Part shown: positions 36,651 through 44,258 of the stretch, piece after piece | Numbering within the stretch: position 1 is the first letter of the stretch | How the letters are laid out: each line of letters starts with the position of its first letter | NCBI RefSeq assembly: GCF_025264625.1 | Contig: NZ_CP093313.1 | Location: 1,922,001-1,986,000 of the forward strand | Source of the DNA: Occallatibacter riparius | Lineage (GTDB): Bacteria > Acidobacteriota > Terriglobia > Terriglobales > Acidobacteriaceae | Direction of reading: 5' to 3' | DNA: 64,000 nt | The notes under the pieces: model-generated | Database searches by the model: none | What the model saw: only the letters and a program-made list of their open reading frames with translations | Told to the model about the DNA's origin: nothing | Program-made: the position numbers and the translations under genes

Positions 36651-37227
36651 TTAGGACGCATACCGCACCGATCTCCTTTCCAGAATCGGCCGTATGGCTT
36701 GGCAGTTCGCCGTTCGCTGATTGTCCATCGGCACCTCGCCGTACTGCGTGGTGGTACGGATATCGGCGTGGCGCGCCAGCCCCTGTTGTACGTCCAGAGG
36801 AGTCTTGGCCCCCCGGAGAAGGGTGATGTATTTGTGGCGGAAGGTATGCCAGCCGATGCTGCCATAGCCTGCCGCAGTAGCTGCCTCACTCCTGGGCCCA
36901 TGCACGTCGATGCGGGGGCGTTTGCGGTTGGAAGTGAAAACCCACTGCAGCGGACGCCTGGGGCCGCTCCACATTCCGGGCACGCTACCAGACACCACCC
37001 CGCCCGCCAGATCCAGTCCTGCTGGAGCGGCGAAGCGTGATGGCACTTCCCGGTGACATGGTCCTAAAAACCACGCCCGAGTTCCCTCGGTTGCCGAACC
37101 GCTTCCAGTCGAGCAGCACTGTCGCAAAGCTGGGGTCGAGTGGCAACTCGTCGTCCGAGTATTCGCTCTTCACCGGCCCGATGCGCCCATGCACCACGGC
37201 CTCTTCGACCTTCATGCCTTGGATGAA
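36651..37227 (-). pseudogene. int: Tyrosine-type integrase remnant
   Basis: Two frames carry integrase pieces. From ~37227: VEEAVVHGRIGPVKSEYSDDELPLDPSFATVLLDW, the strand before and within the catalytic domain. Then, in another frame, GPRSEAATAAGYGSIGWHTFRHKY (His-x-x-Arg box) and LARHADIRTTTQYGEV (His and catalytic Tyr), ending at 36651. A stop (TAA) lies five codons before the first piece, and the N-terminal DNA-binding domains are gone. It is a truncated and frameshifted gene ending 75 bp from the tRNA, in the usual place for an island integrase. Confidence 0.85.
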
Positions 37228-37256
37228 TTAGACCGGATTGAGCGCGATCGAAGTGC

Positions 37257-37496
37257 GTGCGGTACCTTGCTCGTACGATCCCATTCGATCTCGACCTACT
37301 TCGTGAACGCTATGAGCAGGAACTTCGCCCTTATCTCGGAAACCCCAAGCGCGAGGATCTCACGCTGAAGCTCTGGACCGAAGCGATCGAGGAAGACCGA
37401 TCGCAGGAACCGCAGTATCCCAGTGGAGCGGTCGTAAGGAGCTACTCCACCAATCGCGTGCGAGACTGGATGCTGGTCTCGCACGCGATCGGTTGA
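37257..37496 (+). CDS. Hypothetical short protein or gene fragment
   Basis: 79 codons; reads RTIPFDLDLLRERYEQELRPYLGNP, then KREDLTLKLWTEAIEEDRS, which looks like real coding sequence, probably the C-terminal end of a longer protein. The last ~20 residues come from a perfect inverted repeat (37453-37489) and are unlikely to be native. No good ribosome-binding site. I do not recognise the family. It lies among decayed genes at the island's left end and is probably a remnant. Confidence 0.35.
   Translation: MRYLARTIPFDLDLLRERYEQELRPYLGNPKREDLTLKLWTEAIEEDRSQEPQYPSGAVVRSYSTNRVRDWMLVSHAIG
37449..37493. other. Long perfect inverted repeat
   Basis: 14-bp arms ATCGCGTGCGAGAC (37453-37466) and GTCTCGCACGCGAT (37476-37489), 9-nt loop, and three more pairs outside one mismatch. 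A smaller inverted repeat (TGGAG...CTCCA) lies just upstream at about 37422-37450. No T-run follows. Confidence 0.85.
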
Positions 37497-37637
37497 CCGC
37501 CGCTGCTTCATGAGGGGGCTGGCCGTTTGAGGGATGCTCACGACGGTGCCGACGGATTCGGCAAAGGTCAAGATAGCCAGCTACCGGATAACAACGCCAG
37601 AAAAGAGGTAAAGGTCTGGCAGTTCGCCGTTCTTCCA

Positions 37638-37840
37638 TTACCGATCCGGTTCAATTAAGCGAATTCCTCGGCAGGGATTTCCAACTGCCAGAACATCATT
37701 CGGAAGGCTGCGTGAGACTACAGTGCCGGCGCCGACTACCGTGCGTGATCCAATTGTCACGCGCGGCAAGATGATTGCTCCCGACCCGACCCAAACAATG
37801 ACCCAATCGTGACGTACAGTATTCCGCATCGATCGCGGCG
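37638..37840 (-). pseudogene. C-terminal fragment of a hexapeptide-repeat acetyltransferase
   Basis: Reads WVGSGAIILPRVTIGSRTVV, then GAGTVVSRSLPNDVLAVGNP and CRGIRLIEPDR to the stop. This is the left-handed beta-helix and conserved tail of maltose/galactoside O-acetyltransferases. Upstream the sequence becomes incoherent in all frames, so the N-terminal two thirds are lost or scrambled. It would not be functional. Confidence 0.7.
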
Positions 37841-37976
37841 ATTTCGCGGCATGAACAGCATGCCGACTCAGGCCAGCTACCTCGTACACGATTCGGATAA
37901 CGTCGTGGGCGAATCATCATTATGTGACTCGGACAACGACAGGACGGAGGCGGGAAATAGGTGATACGCACTCTCC

Positions 37977-40900
37977 TCAGCGTTGTACGCCATAAGAGGC
38001 CACCACGGCACCGTCGCTCCGGCGGATTAAAACGAGTGCACCGTGCTGCGCCGGAAGCGTGTAATGCAGGCGCGCGTGGGTAATGCTGTCCTGGATATCG
38101 ATGGGCTCGTCCTCAAACGATTCTGAGGAGAAGGAGTAGAGGACCGCGTCGCGCATCACGGTGGGAAATGCAAGCACGCCTGGAGAGAGCGGACGCAGTT
38201 GTGCGAAGGGCGCGGTCACTCCGCTCTTTTCCATGGCAAAGCGATAGAGGGCAGCTGGAGCATCGAAGCCATCGGAGAACTCGAGAGGCTCGGCAGCCCA
38301 GAGAATTTGGCCGTTTCCGTGGCGCACGATCTGGATGGAGGAACCATCGGCGAAGCGCATCAGGCTGACCGGTCCGGTCTGGACCTCGGAGGGAAATGAG
38401 ACAGACACAGTGCGATCGTTTCCGGGCAGCGCGAGCACGGATTGACGAACGTCCAAGGGCGCAAGTTGAGCCGAGATGTGAAGGGGCGCCATGCGATCGA
38501 CGGGCTGCCAATGTTCATCGCGATCCACTGGACCAGTGACAACCAAGGTTCCTCCGGCTTCGACGTAACCGAGCAGCTTCTGCCAGGCATCTTCGCCCAG
38601 AGCCTGCGCGCTGGGGAGGATTACCAGGCGCGGTTTGCCGAGTTCGCCTACCCGGTTCTCCGGCAAAATCCGCAATGGCTGATGGTTGTAATAAGCCATT
38701 GCCCGAACTGCTTTCTTTTGCATAGCAATGACCATGTCCCACATGCCCGTGTATTGCTGGGCCTGGGAGGTGACGAGGGTGACGCTCGGGGGCTCGATGG
38801 GGGAGAACAACTCCGGATGGCTTGAAGCAAATTGTGCCAACCCGGCGAGAACCTGGGCTTCGGGCTTCTCGGTTCCATCCGGGCGTATAGCGCCGATCGA
38901 AACTTCATCCCCGATTGCCATCATCGCATTCACGTTCCACACCCATTCGATTCCGCCTGCGCCCTGGGCGAAGGAGATGGCCAGCTTACGGGAGAGCTGC
39001 CATGATTCTTCCTCCGCCGAGAGCCGCAGATGCCCGTTCTGGGTTAGCCGGCGCTGCTCTCCCATCTCTTGGATCAGCATGGGTTGGCCCGGCATCTTGG
39101 CCGAGAGGCTTGCCCAGAGGACGCTATCGAAGTCCCACCACGTATGCGTCGCAGTGAAGCTGATATCCGGCGAGTAGAACGCTGGAGAGAGGCGCCCGGA
39201 GACACCGCCCTCGTCCTGTCCTACGGTGATGAGCTGGTTCGAGCCGGTACCGCGGATCGTCTCGGTTTGATGTCGTACCCAATCGCGGAAAAAGGATTGG
39301 GTGAACAGGAAATAGTCGTACACCTTAAGCGGATTGTGGCCGGCGCGGACGGCGTCTGGCCCGAAAGCCGCTGGCTCGGGCAGAGCGAAAGGATCGGCGG
39401 AGCCGTTTTTAGCCGATGCATTCAGAGAATCAGACCCCGGAGCCGCCGCGCCGGGACCTGTATCAGCCCAGGCGGGTAGGAGGGCCTGCTGATCCGGATA
39501 TTGCTGAAGTAGCCAGGCACGCCAGGCGGCTGCCTCGTCGGGGCTCGGCGACGTCTGCCAGAAGTTGCGATTGGGGCTGGGTTCATTGATCAGGTCCCAG
39601 GCCAGGAAGGGCACCTCGTGAAAACGGCTGGCGAGGGATGAAACGTAGCGGTCCTGCTCGGCCCCTTGCGCCAGATACGGGTGGCCCTTGCGCGTGAGGT
39701 CAGGAGCAAATGCAAACAGATTGAACTGCACCGGCAGCCCGTACTTGCGGGCCGTCATGAGAAAGGCCTCGATGGAACGAAGGGTATGCTCGCTGGCGGA
39801 TTTGTCGGGATTCAGCAGCAGATCCCAACTGGTCCAGATTCCGGTGCGGAGCATGTTGAGGCCGGCGGCGCGGATGGAACCCATATCCTTGTCCCATGCC
39901 GAGGGATTGGGCTCGTAAAGAAACCAGCGATGAACGTCGCTGGCCATGTAGGTGGTGCCGACAACGGGCAGTGGTTTTCCATCGAGCTGGAAATAGTCTG
40001 AATCGACGGTAAGGCGCGGGCCGGAGTTGAGCCAGGCGAGATCGCGAAGCCAGAATCCGGTTCGGTAGGTCCACAGCGGTTGGCCGCGGCGCAGCAGCGT
40101 GGCTTGAACGGTGTGAAGGCCACGGCCTTTAGATGCGGATTGGGGTAGAGTGATGATCTTGCCCGGCACGGCGGGAAACGAGAATTCTCGCGGGGTCTGA
40201 TCGTCAGCAGACACTCGGAGCTTCAGCTGGTCCCCTGATTCGGGATGGCCGTCCCTGGCAAGCTTGAGCTCAAACTCAAGGGACTCTCCGGGGACAAAGA
40301 CCGCGAAGCGCGGGCGGAACGTGAACCGGTCATTCTGACGCAGCGCGAGTTTTTGCAGGTTGGCCATGAGGCGGTCGCCCTCGATGCTTGCGGGATCGGC
40401 ATCGCAGGCCAAGAAGATCCAGCGGCCACCCACGAATCGCTGCGCAACGCGATCGATCATGACTACCGGCGCGGCGAACCGATGCCCATCGCGCGTGCCC
40501 CATGCAAGCGTGGTGAGAAACGCATCCTGCGTTCCGTTTGACCCCTCGTCCACGGGTTGGCGACGACTGACGGACAGCCGAAGGACGGGGCTGAAGGCGC
40601 GCTTCCACGCGAACGGCGAAATGTCGACGCTCACATCAGGATTCTGTTCGAAAGCGAGCGATGTTGAGCCGGGTGTTTCCTGGTAATCGTCGATGAACAG
40701 CTCATGAGAGGCTGCCACGCTGGGGGGGCGCAGTTCCCATCGGCGGCCGTTTCGGTAAGCTGGGCGCGTAAAGGGCTTTCCTCCGAGGACGACAAGGTTG
40801 CCGCCGCGCTCCAGGAAGTGCAGGATTGCGGGCCAGTCCTGTTCGGGATAGGCGGATCCGTAGGGCATGATGAGGAGCCGCGTGGCCGGTTGGGCCAGCA

Positions 40901-41096
40901 CCTCCGGCAGACGATCGGCGTCGGCGCTGCGTACTCCTTCGAGTTGGGCCCTCAAGGCCTCGGTGGAAAATGCGCCCGTGTCGGCGGCAGGAAAGCCGCT
41001 CTCGGTGAAAAAGATAGTGCTCGGTTGAGCCATGACCGACGGAGTCCAGCCAACCAGGCAGGAAAGTAGGAGAACTACACCGACACGAAATGACAT
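37977..41096 (-). CDS. Large exported GH-A-type glycoside hydrolase with amidotransferase-like domains
   Basis: 1039 residues from ATG 41096 (signal peptide MSFRVGVVLLLSCLVGW..., cleavage near VMAQ). Residues ~25-250 look like a class I glutamine-amidotransferase-like fold (LLIMPYGSAYPEQDWPAILHF, then GGNLVVLGGKPF). Residues ~360-720 are a TIM barrel of clan GH-A: acid/base Glu505 in WDLINEPS and probable nucleophile Glu677 in MLIQEMGEQ. A second amidotransferase-like domain (RLVILPSAQALGEDAWQ, GGTLVVTGP) and beta domains follow, recalling GH42 layout. Exact GH family and substrate are not clear. Divergent from the aminotransferase gene, with 267 bp between. Confidence 0.75.
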   Translation of the reverse strand: MSFRVGVVLLLSCLVGWTPSVMAQPSTIFFTESGFPAADTGAFSTEALRAQLEGVRSADADRLPEVLAQPATRLLIMPYGSAYPEQDWPAILHFLERGGNLVVLGGKPFTRPAYRNGRRWELRPPSVAASHELFIDDYQETPGSTSLAFEQNPDVSVDISPFAWKRAFSPVLRLSVSRRQPVDEGSNGTQDAFLTTLAWGTRDGHRFAAPVVMIDRVAQRFVGGRWIFLACDADPASIEGDRLMANLQKLALRQNDRFTFRPRFAVFVPGESLEFELKLARDGHPESGDQLKLRVSADDQTPREFSFPAVPGKIITLPQSASKGRGLHTVQATLLRRGQPLWTYRTGFWLRDLAWLNSGPRLTVDSDYFQLDGKPLPVVGTTYMASDVHRWFLYEPNPSAWDKDMGSIRAAGLNMLRTGIWTSWDLLLNPDKSASEHTLRSIEAFLMTARKYGLPVQFNLFAFAPDLTRKGHPYLAQGAEQDRYVSSLASRFHEVPFLAWDLINEPSPNRNFWQTSPSPDEAAAWRAWLLQQYPDQQALLPAWADTGPGAAAPGSDSLNASAKNGSADPFALPEPAAFGPDAVRAGHNPLKVYDYFLFTQSFFRDWVRHQTETIRGTGSNQLITVGQDEGGVSGRLSPAFYSPDISFTATHTWWDFDSVLWASLSAKMPGQPMLIQEMGEQRRLTQNGHLRLSAEEESWQLSRKLAISFAQGAGGIEWVWNVNAMMAIGDEVSIGAIRPDGTEKPEAQVLAGLAQFASSHPELFSPIEPPSVTLVTSQAQQYTGMWDMVIAMQKKAVRAMAYYNHQPLRILPENRVGELGKPRLVILPSAQALGEDAWQKLLGYVEAGGTLVVTGPVDRDEHWQPVDRMAPLHISAQLAPLDVRQSVLALPGNDRTVSVSFPSEVQTGPVSLMRFADGSSIQIVRHGNGQILWAAEPLEFSDGFDAPAALYRFAMEKSGVTAPFAQLRPLSPGVLAFPTVMRDAVLYSFSSESFEDEPIDIQDSITHARLHYTLPAQHGALVLIRRSDGAVVASYGVQR

Positions 41097-41363
41097 AGCC
41101 CAGCCTCGAATCTCTTCAGCGCCCAGCAGGTGTCGAAGGTAGGTGACGAACTCTTCTACTGTACCCCCAGATGTAGGTGGTTGGATGGCACCGAAGCAGA
41201 ATTGCTTCAAGATAGAATTAATACGCTTAAAAATGGGTCAGTATTTTCATTGCAGACCATTGACATCGAAATAATGATCTGCAACAGTCTCCTATGTCGA
41301 ATGACGTGTGCCAGTGCCGCCGTGTGTTCAGACCTGGGAACGGACAGCAGGAGGATTTTAACG

Positions 41364-42692
41364 ATGACTTCGAAAGCAGGATCAAATGCGCCGGAGAGCA
41401 GATCAGGCATTCTCGCGATTCATGGCGGCACCCCGGTCCGCAGCACGCCGCTCCCGCTGGAATTCCCCGGAGTCCACCACATGGACGATGAGGAGATCGA
41501 TGCTGCCGTCCGCGTGTTGCGCAGCCGGTCGCCTTTCCGGTACTACGGGATTGACCTGCAGCGAGAAGTTGAGTCGTTCGAAGCGGAGTTCGCACAGTAT
41601 CTCGGAATTGATCACTGCCTGGCGGTCAATAGCGGGACGGGAGCACTGCATCTTGCGTTATCGGCTCTGGGAGTGGGCCCCGGACAGGAAGTGATTGTGC
41701 CCGCCTACATGTGGGTGTCGGTGGTTGCGGCCGTCGTGAACCTCGGCGCCATCCCGGTGCTGGCGGACATTGACGAGACCTTTGGGGTAGATCCGGAATC
41801 GGTGGCCGCGAAGATCGGTCCACGGACCGCCGGTGTGATCGTTGTCCACATGAGCGGCACTCCGGTCAATGTGCAGGAAGTCGCGAAGATTGCGCGCGAG
41901 CGCGGTATCTTCCTGCTGGAAGACTGCGCGCAGTGTGCGGGCGGCAGCATCGGCGGCCAGAAGGTCGGGACCTTCGGCGACATGGCCATCTTCAGTTTCC
42001 AGATGAACAAGAACATGACCAGCGGGGAAGGCGGAGCCGTGGTAACCCGGCATGAGCATTTGTTCCATCGCGCCGTGGCATGCCACGACACCGGGTATGC
42101 GCGGGATGCTGCCGGACGAGCCATGTTCGAGCGGCGCGATCTCTGCCTCTGGGGCCGTGGATACCGGCTGGATGAGATGCGGGCGGCGATATTGCGCGTG
42201 CAGTTGCGCAAACTGCCGCGGATTATCGAGCAGATGCACGGAAGCAAGTACCGCATCCGCAAGGCTCTCGAACAACTGCCCGAGATCAGGCTGCGGCGCA
42301 TCGTGGACGAGGCGGGCGACACGGGATGTTTCCTGCTGACCACCTTCGCGACAGCGGAGATGGCCCGCGAACTCAATCAGGCCCTGCGCGCCGAGGGCAT
42401 CATTACGTCGTCGCAAGGAGTGAACAACGTCGTAATGACCGAATGGGGCCTGCACATCTACTACAACATCCCCAGCCTTGTTCTAAAGACGAGCATCGAC
42501 AAGAACAACTTCCCGTGGGGCCTTTCAGAAAACCGGGAATGCCGGGCCGAATACGGAAAAGGAACCTGCCCGCAGGCGGACAGCCTGTTCGAGAGAACCA
42601 TTCTCATTGCGATTCCCTCCTGTCTTTCACCGCAGGATGAAGACGATATTGTCGGAGCATTCAGGAAGGTTCTTGCGGCGGTACCGGCCTGA
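41364..42692 (+). CDS. DegT/DnrJ/EryC1/StrS-family PLP aminotransferase
   Basis: 442 residues from ATG 41364 with AGGAGG 9 nt upstream. It is a fold-type I sugar aminotransferase relative: VNSGTGALHLALSALGVGPGQEVIVPAYMWVS pattern for substrate/PLP phosphate, FLLEDCAQCAGG with the PLP-ring Asp, and QMNKNMTSGEGGAV with the Schiff-base Lys. RGYRLDEMRAAILRVQL follows. Such enzymes make amino sugars or 3-amino-5-hydroxybenzoate-like compounds. No other amino-sugar pathway gene is adjacent, so the role in the island is uncertain. A C-terminal stretch (RECRAEYGKGTCPQADSL) is typical of the longer subfamily. Confidence 0.85.
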   Translation: MTSKAGSNAPESRSGILAIHGGTPVRSTPLPLEFPGVHHMDDEEIDAAVRVLRSRSPFRYYGIDLQREVESFEAEFAQYLGIDHCLAVNSGTGALHLALSALGVGPGQEVIVPAYMWVSVVAAVVNLGAIPVLADIDETFGVDPESVAAKIGPRTAGVIVVHMSGTPVNVQEVAKIARERGIFLLEDCAQCAGGSIGGQKVGTFGDMAIFSFQMNKNMTSGEGGAVVTRHEHLFHRAVACHDTGYARDAAGRAMFERRDLCLWGRGYRLDEMRAAILRVQLRKLPRIIEQMHGSKYRIRKALEQLPEIRLRRIVDEAGDTGCFLLTTFATAEMARELNQALRAEGIITSSQGVNNVVMTEWGLHIYYNIPSLVLKTSIDKNNFPWGLSENRECRAEYGKGTCPQADSLFERTILIAIPSCLSPQDEDDIVGAFRKVLAAVPA

Positions 42693-42835
42693 GTTGCTTA
42701 GTGCCCGTTCCCGCGAATTCGCAGTGAATGGGAGTGCAGACCATTGGTACATAATGTTGGCGCGGTACCTGAACAGTACCCGCCAAGGACGGCGGTAGCA
42801 CACTGGCGGGTAAGCCTCTGAAGGTCAATGAACCT

Positions 42836-44212
42836 ATGCCTGAAACCACCCGAGCGGCAAGCCCGATACGATTGCGCCGGGTCCTGACCCTGTGGGATCT
42901 CATCTTCTACGGCATGGTGTTGATCCAGCCGACAGCGCCTATTCCGCTCTTTGGCGTCGCCCAGAAGCTCTCGAACGGACACACCGTAACCACCATCCTG
43001 ATCGCGATGCTGGCCATGGTCATCACCGCCGTAAGCTACGGGCGCATGGCGGCGGTTTATCCCTCCGCGGGTTCCGCTTACACCTATGTCGGACGCACAA
43101 TCAATCCGCACCTCGGATTCCTGATTGGCTGGGCCATGCTTCTTGATTACGTGCTGCAGCCGCTCCTAAACGTCATCTGGATTTCGGTGGAGTTGCAGAG
43201 CCGGTACATTCCCCGCGTCCCCTTCGCGGTCATCGCACTGATCGTGGCAGGATTTGTCACCGAGCTGAACCTGATTGGAATCAAGTCTTCAGCGCGGGCA
43301 AACAAGCTTCTGCTCACTGCGATGTGCGTTGTGATCGCCGCCTTTCTTGTAATGGGCGTTCACTATCTGTTTGACACGGCCGGATGGGGAGGGCTGCTTT
43401 CCACCGCGCCTTTTTACACTCCCGCCACTTTCAATCTGCGCCATATCTGGGGAGCCACCTCTTTCGCGGCGCTCACCTACATTGGATTTGACGGCATTAC
43501 GACGCTTTCGGAGGATGTCGAGAACCCGAGACGCAACGTGCTGCTCGCCACTGTGTTGGTATGCGTTCTCACGGGACTGCTGAGCGGAACCGAGGTGTAT
43601 CTCGGCCAGCGCATCTGGCCGGACTGGCACCTGTTTTCTAATCTCGAGACAGCTTTTCTGGATGTGTGCCATCGCGTGGGCGGAGGCGTACTCGCGCAAT
43701 CCATGGCCTCCATCCTTTTGCTTGCTGCGCTGGGTAGCGCACTCACCGGCGGGCTCGGCGCAGCGCGACTCCTTTTTGGTATGGGCCGGGACGGAGTACT
43801 TCCGCGCCGCTTCTTCGCGCACATTAACCGCGACACTAATACGCCCACATTCAACATCCTTCTCATCGGCGCGCTCGCGTACGTGGGCGCGATCAGCCTC
43901 AACATAATCGGCAACGCCTATGAGCACGCCGGCGAGTTACTCAACTTCGGTGCGTTCCTTGCCTTCATGGGGGTGAACCTTTCGGCTTTCTGGCACTTCG
44001 CCCTGCTGCGCAGGGCAGGATCGCGCCGCGTGCTAGCCGACGTCGTTCTGCCGCTCATCGGCTTTGTGTTCTGCGGCTCCATCTGGCTCAACCTCAACGT
44101 GATCGCGAAGATTGTCGGCGGAGCCTGGTTTGTCCTAGGATTCACCTACCTCGCGGCCACCACGCGGCTGTTTCAACGAGCGCCGAAGGCCATCGATTTC
44201 AGCGAAGCCTGA
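42836..44212 (+). CDS. APC-family amino acid/amine permease
   Basis: 458 residues with about 12 membrane spans. Features of the amino acid-polyamine-organocation family are visible: LWDLIFYGMVLIQPTAPIPL at the start, SYGRMAAVYPSAGSAYTYVG (helix 2 signature), FAALTYIGFDGITTLSEDVENPRRN (helix 6 region) and LLFGMGRDGVLPRRF. It carries an unknown amino acid or amine across the inner membrane. ATG 42836 lies 143 bp after the aminotransferase; shared transcription is possible. A short inverted repeat GGTAC-N7-GTACC (42764-42780) lies between. Confidence 0.88.
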   Translation: MPETTRAASPIRLRRVLTLWDLIFYGMVLIQPTAPIPLFGVAQKLSNGHTVTTILIAMLAMVITAVSYGRMAAVYPSAGSAYTYVGRTINPHLGFLIGWAMLLDYVLQPLLNVIWISVELQSRYIPRVPFAVIALIVAGFVTELNLIGIKSSARANKLLLTAMCVVIAAFLVMGVHYLFDTAGWGGLLSTAPFYTPATFNLRHIWGATSFAALTYIGFDGITTLSEDVENPRRNVLLATVLVCVLTGLLSGTEVYLGQRIWPDWHLFSNLETAFLDVCHRVGGGVLAQSMASILLLAALGSALTGGLGAARLLFGMGRDGVLPRRFFAHINRDTNTPTFNILLIGALAYVGAISLNIIGNAYEHAGELLNFGAFLAFMGVNLSAFWHFALLRRAGSRRVLADVVLPLIGFVFCGSIWLNLNVIAKIVGGAWFVLGFTYLAATTRLFQRAPKAIDFSEA

Positions 44213-44258
44213 TCACGTCATCAGGCAAATTCAATCCATTTGGTCGGGGGTTCCGAGA

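Noticed and set aside
36700..37632. 16-bp direct repeat TGGCAGTTCGCCGTTC (36700-36715 and 37617-37632) as a second attachment pair
   Set aside because: It lies in the coding tail of the integrase remnant and probably marks a second decayed integrase end; no tRNA or excision context.
42764..42780. Inverted repeat GGTAC-N7-GTACC before the APC gene as an operator
   Set aside because: Single copy, arms of only five bases, and no matching site near the ROK or LacI genes.
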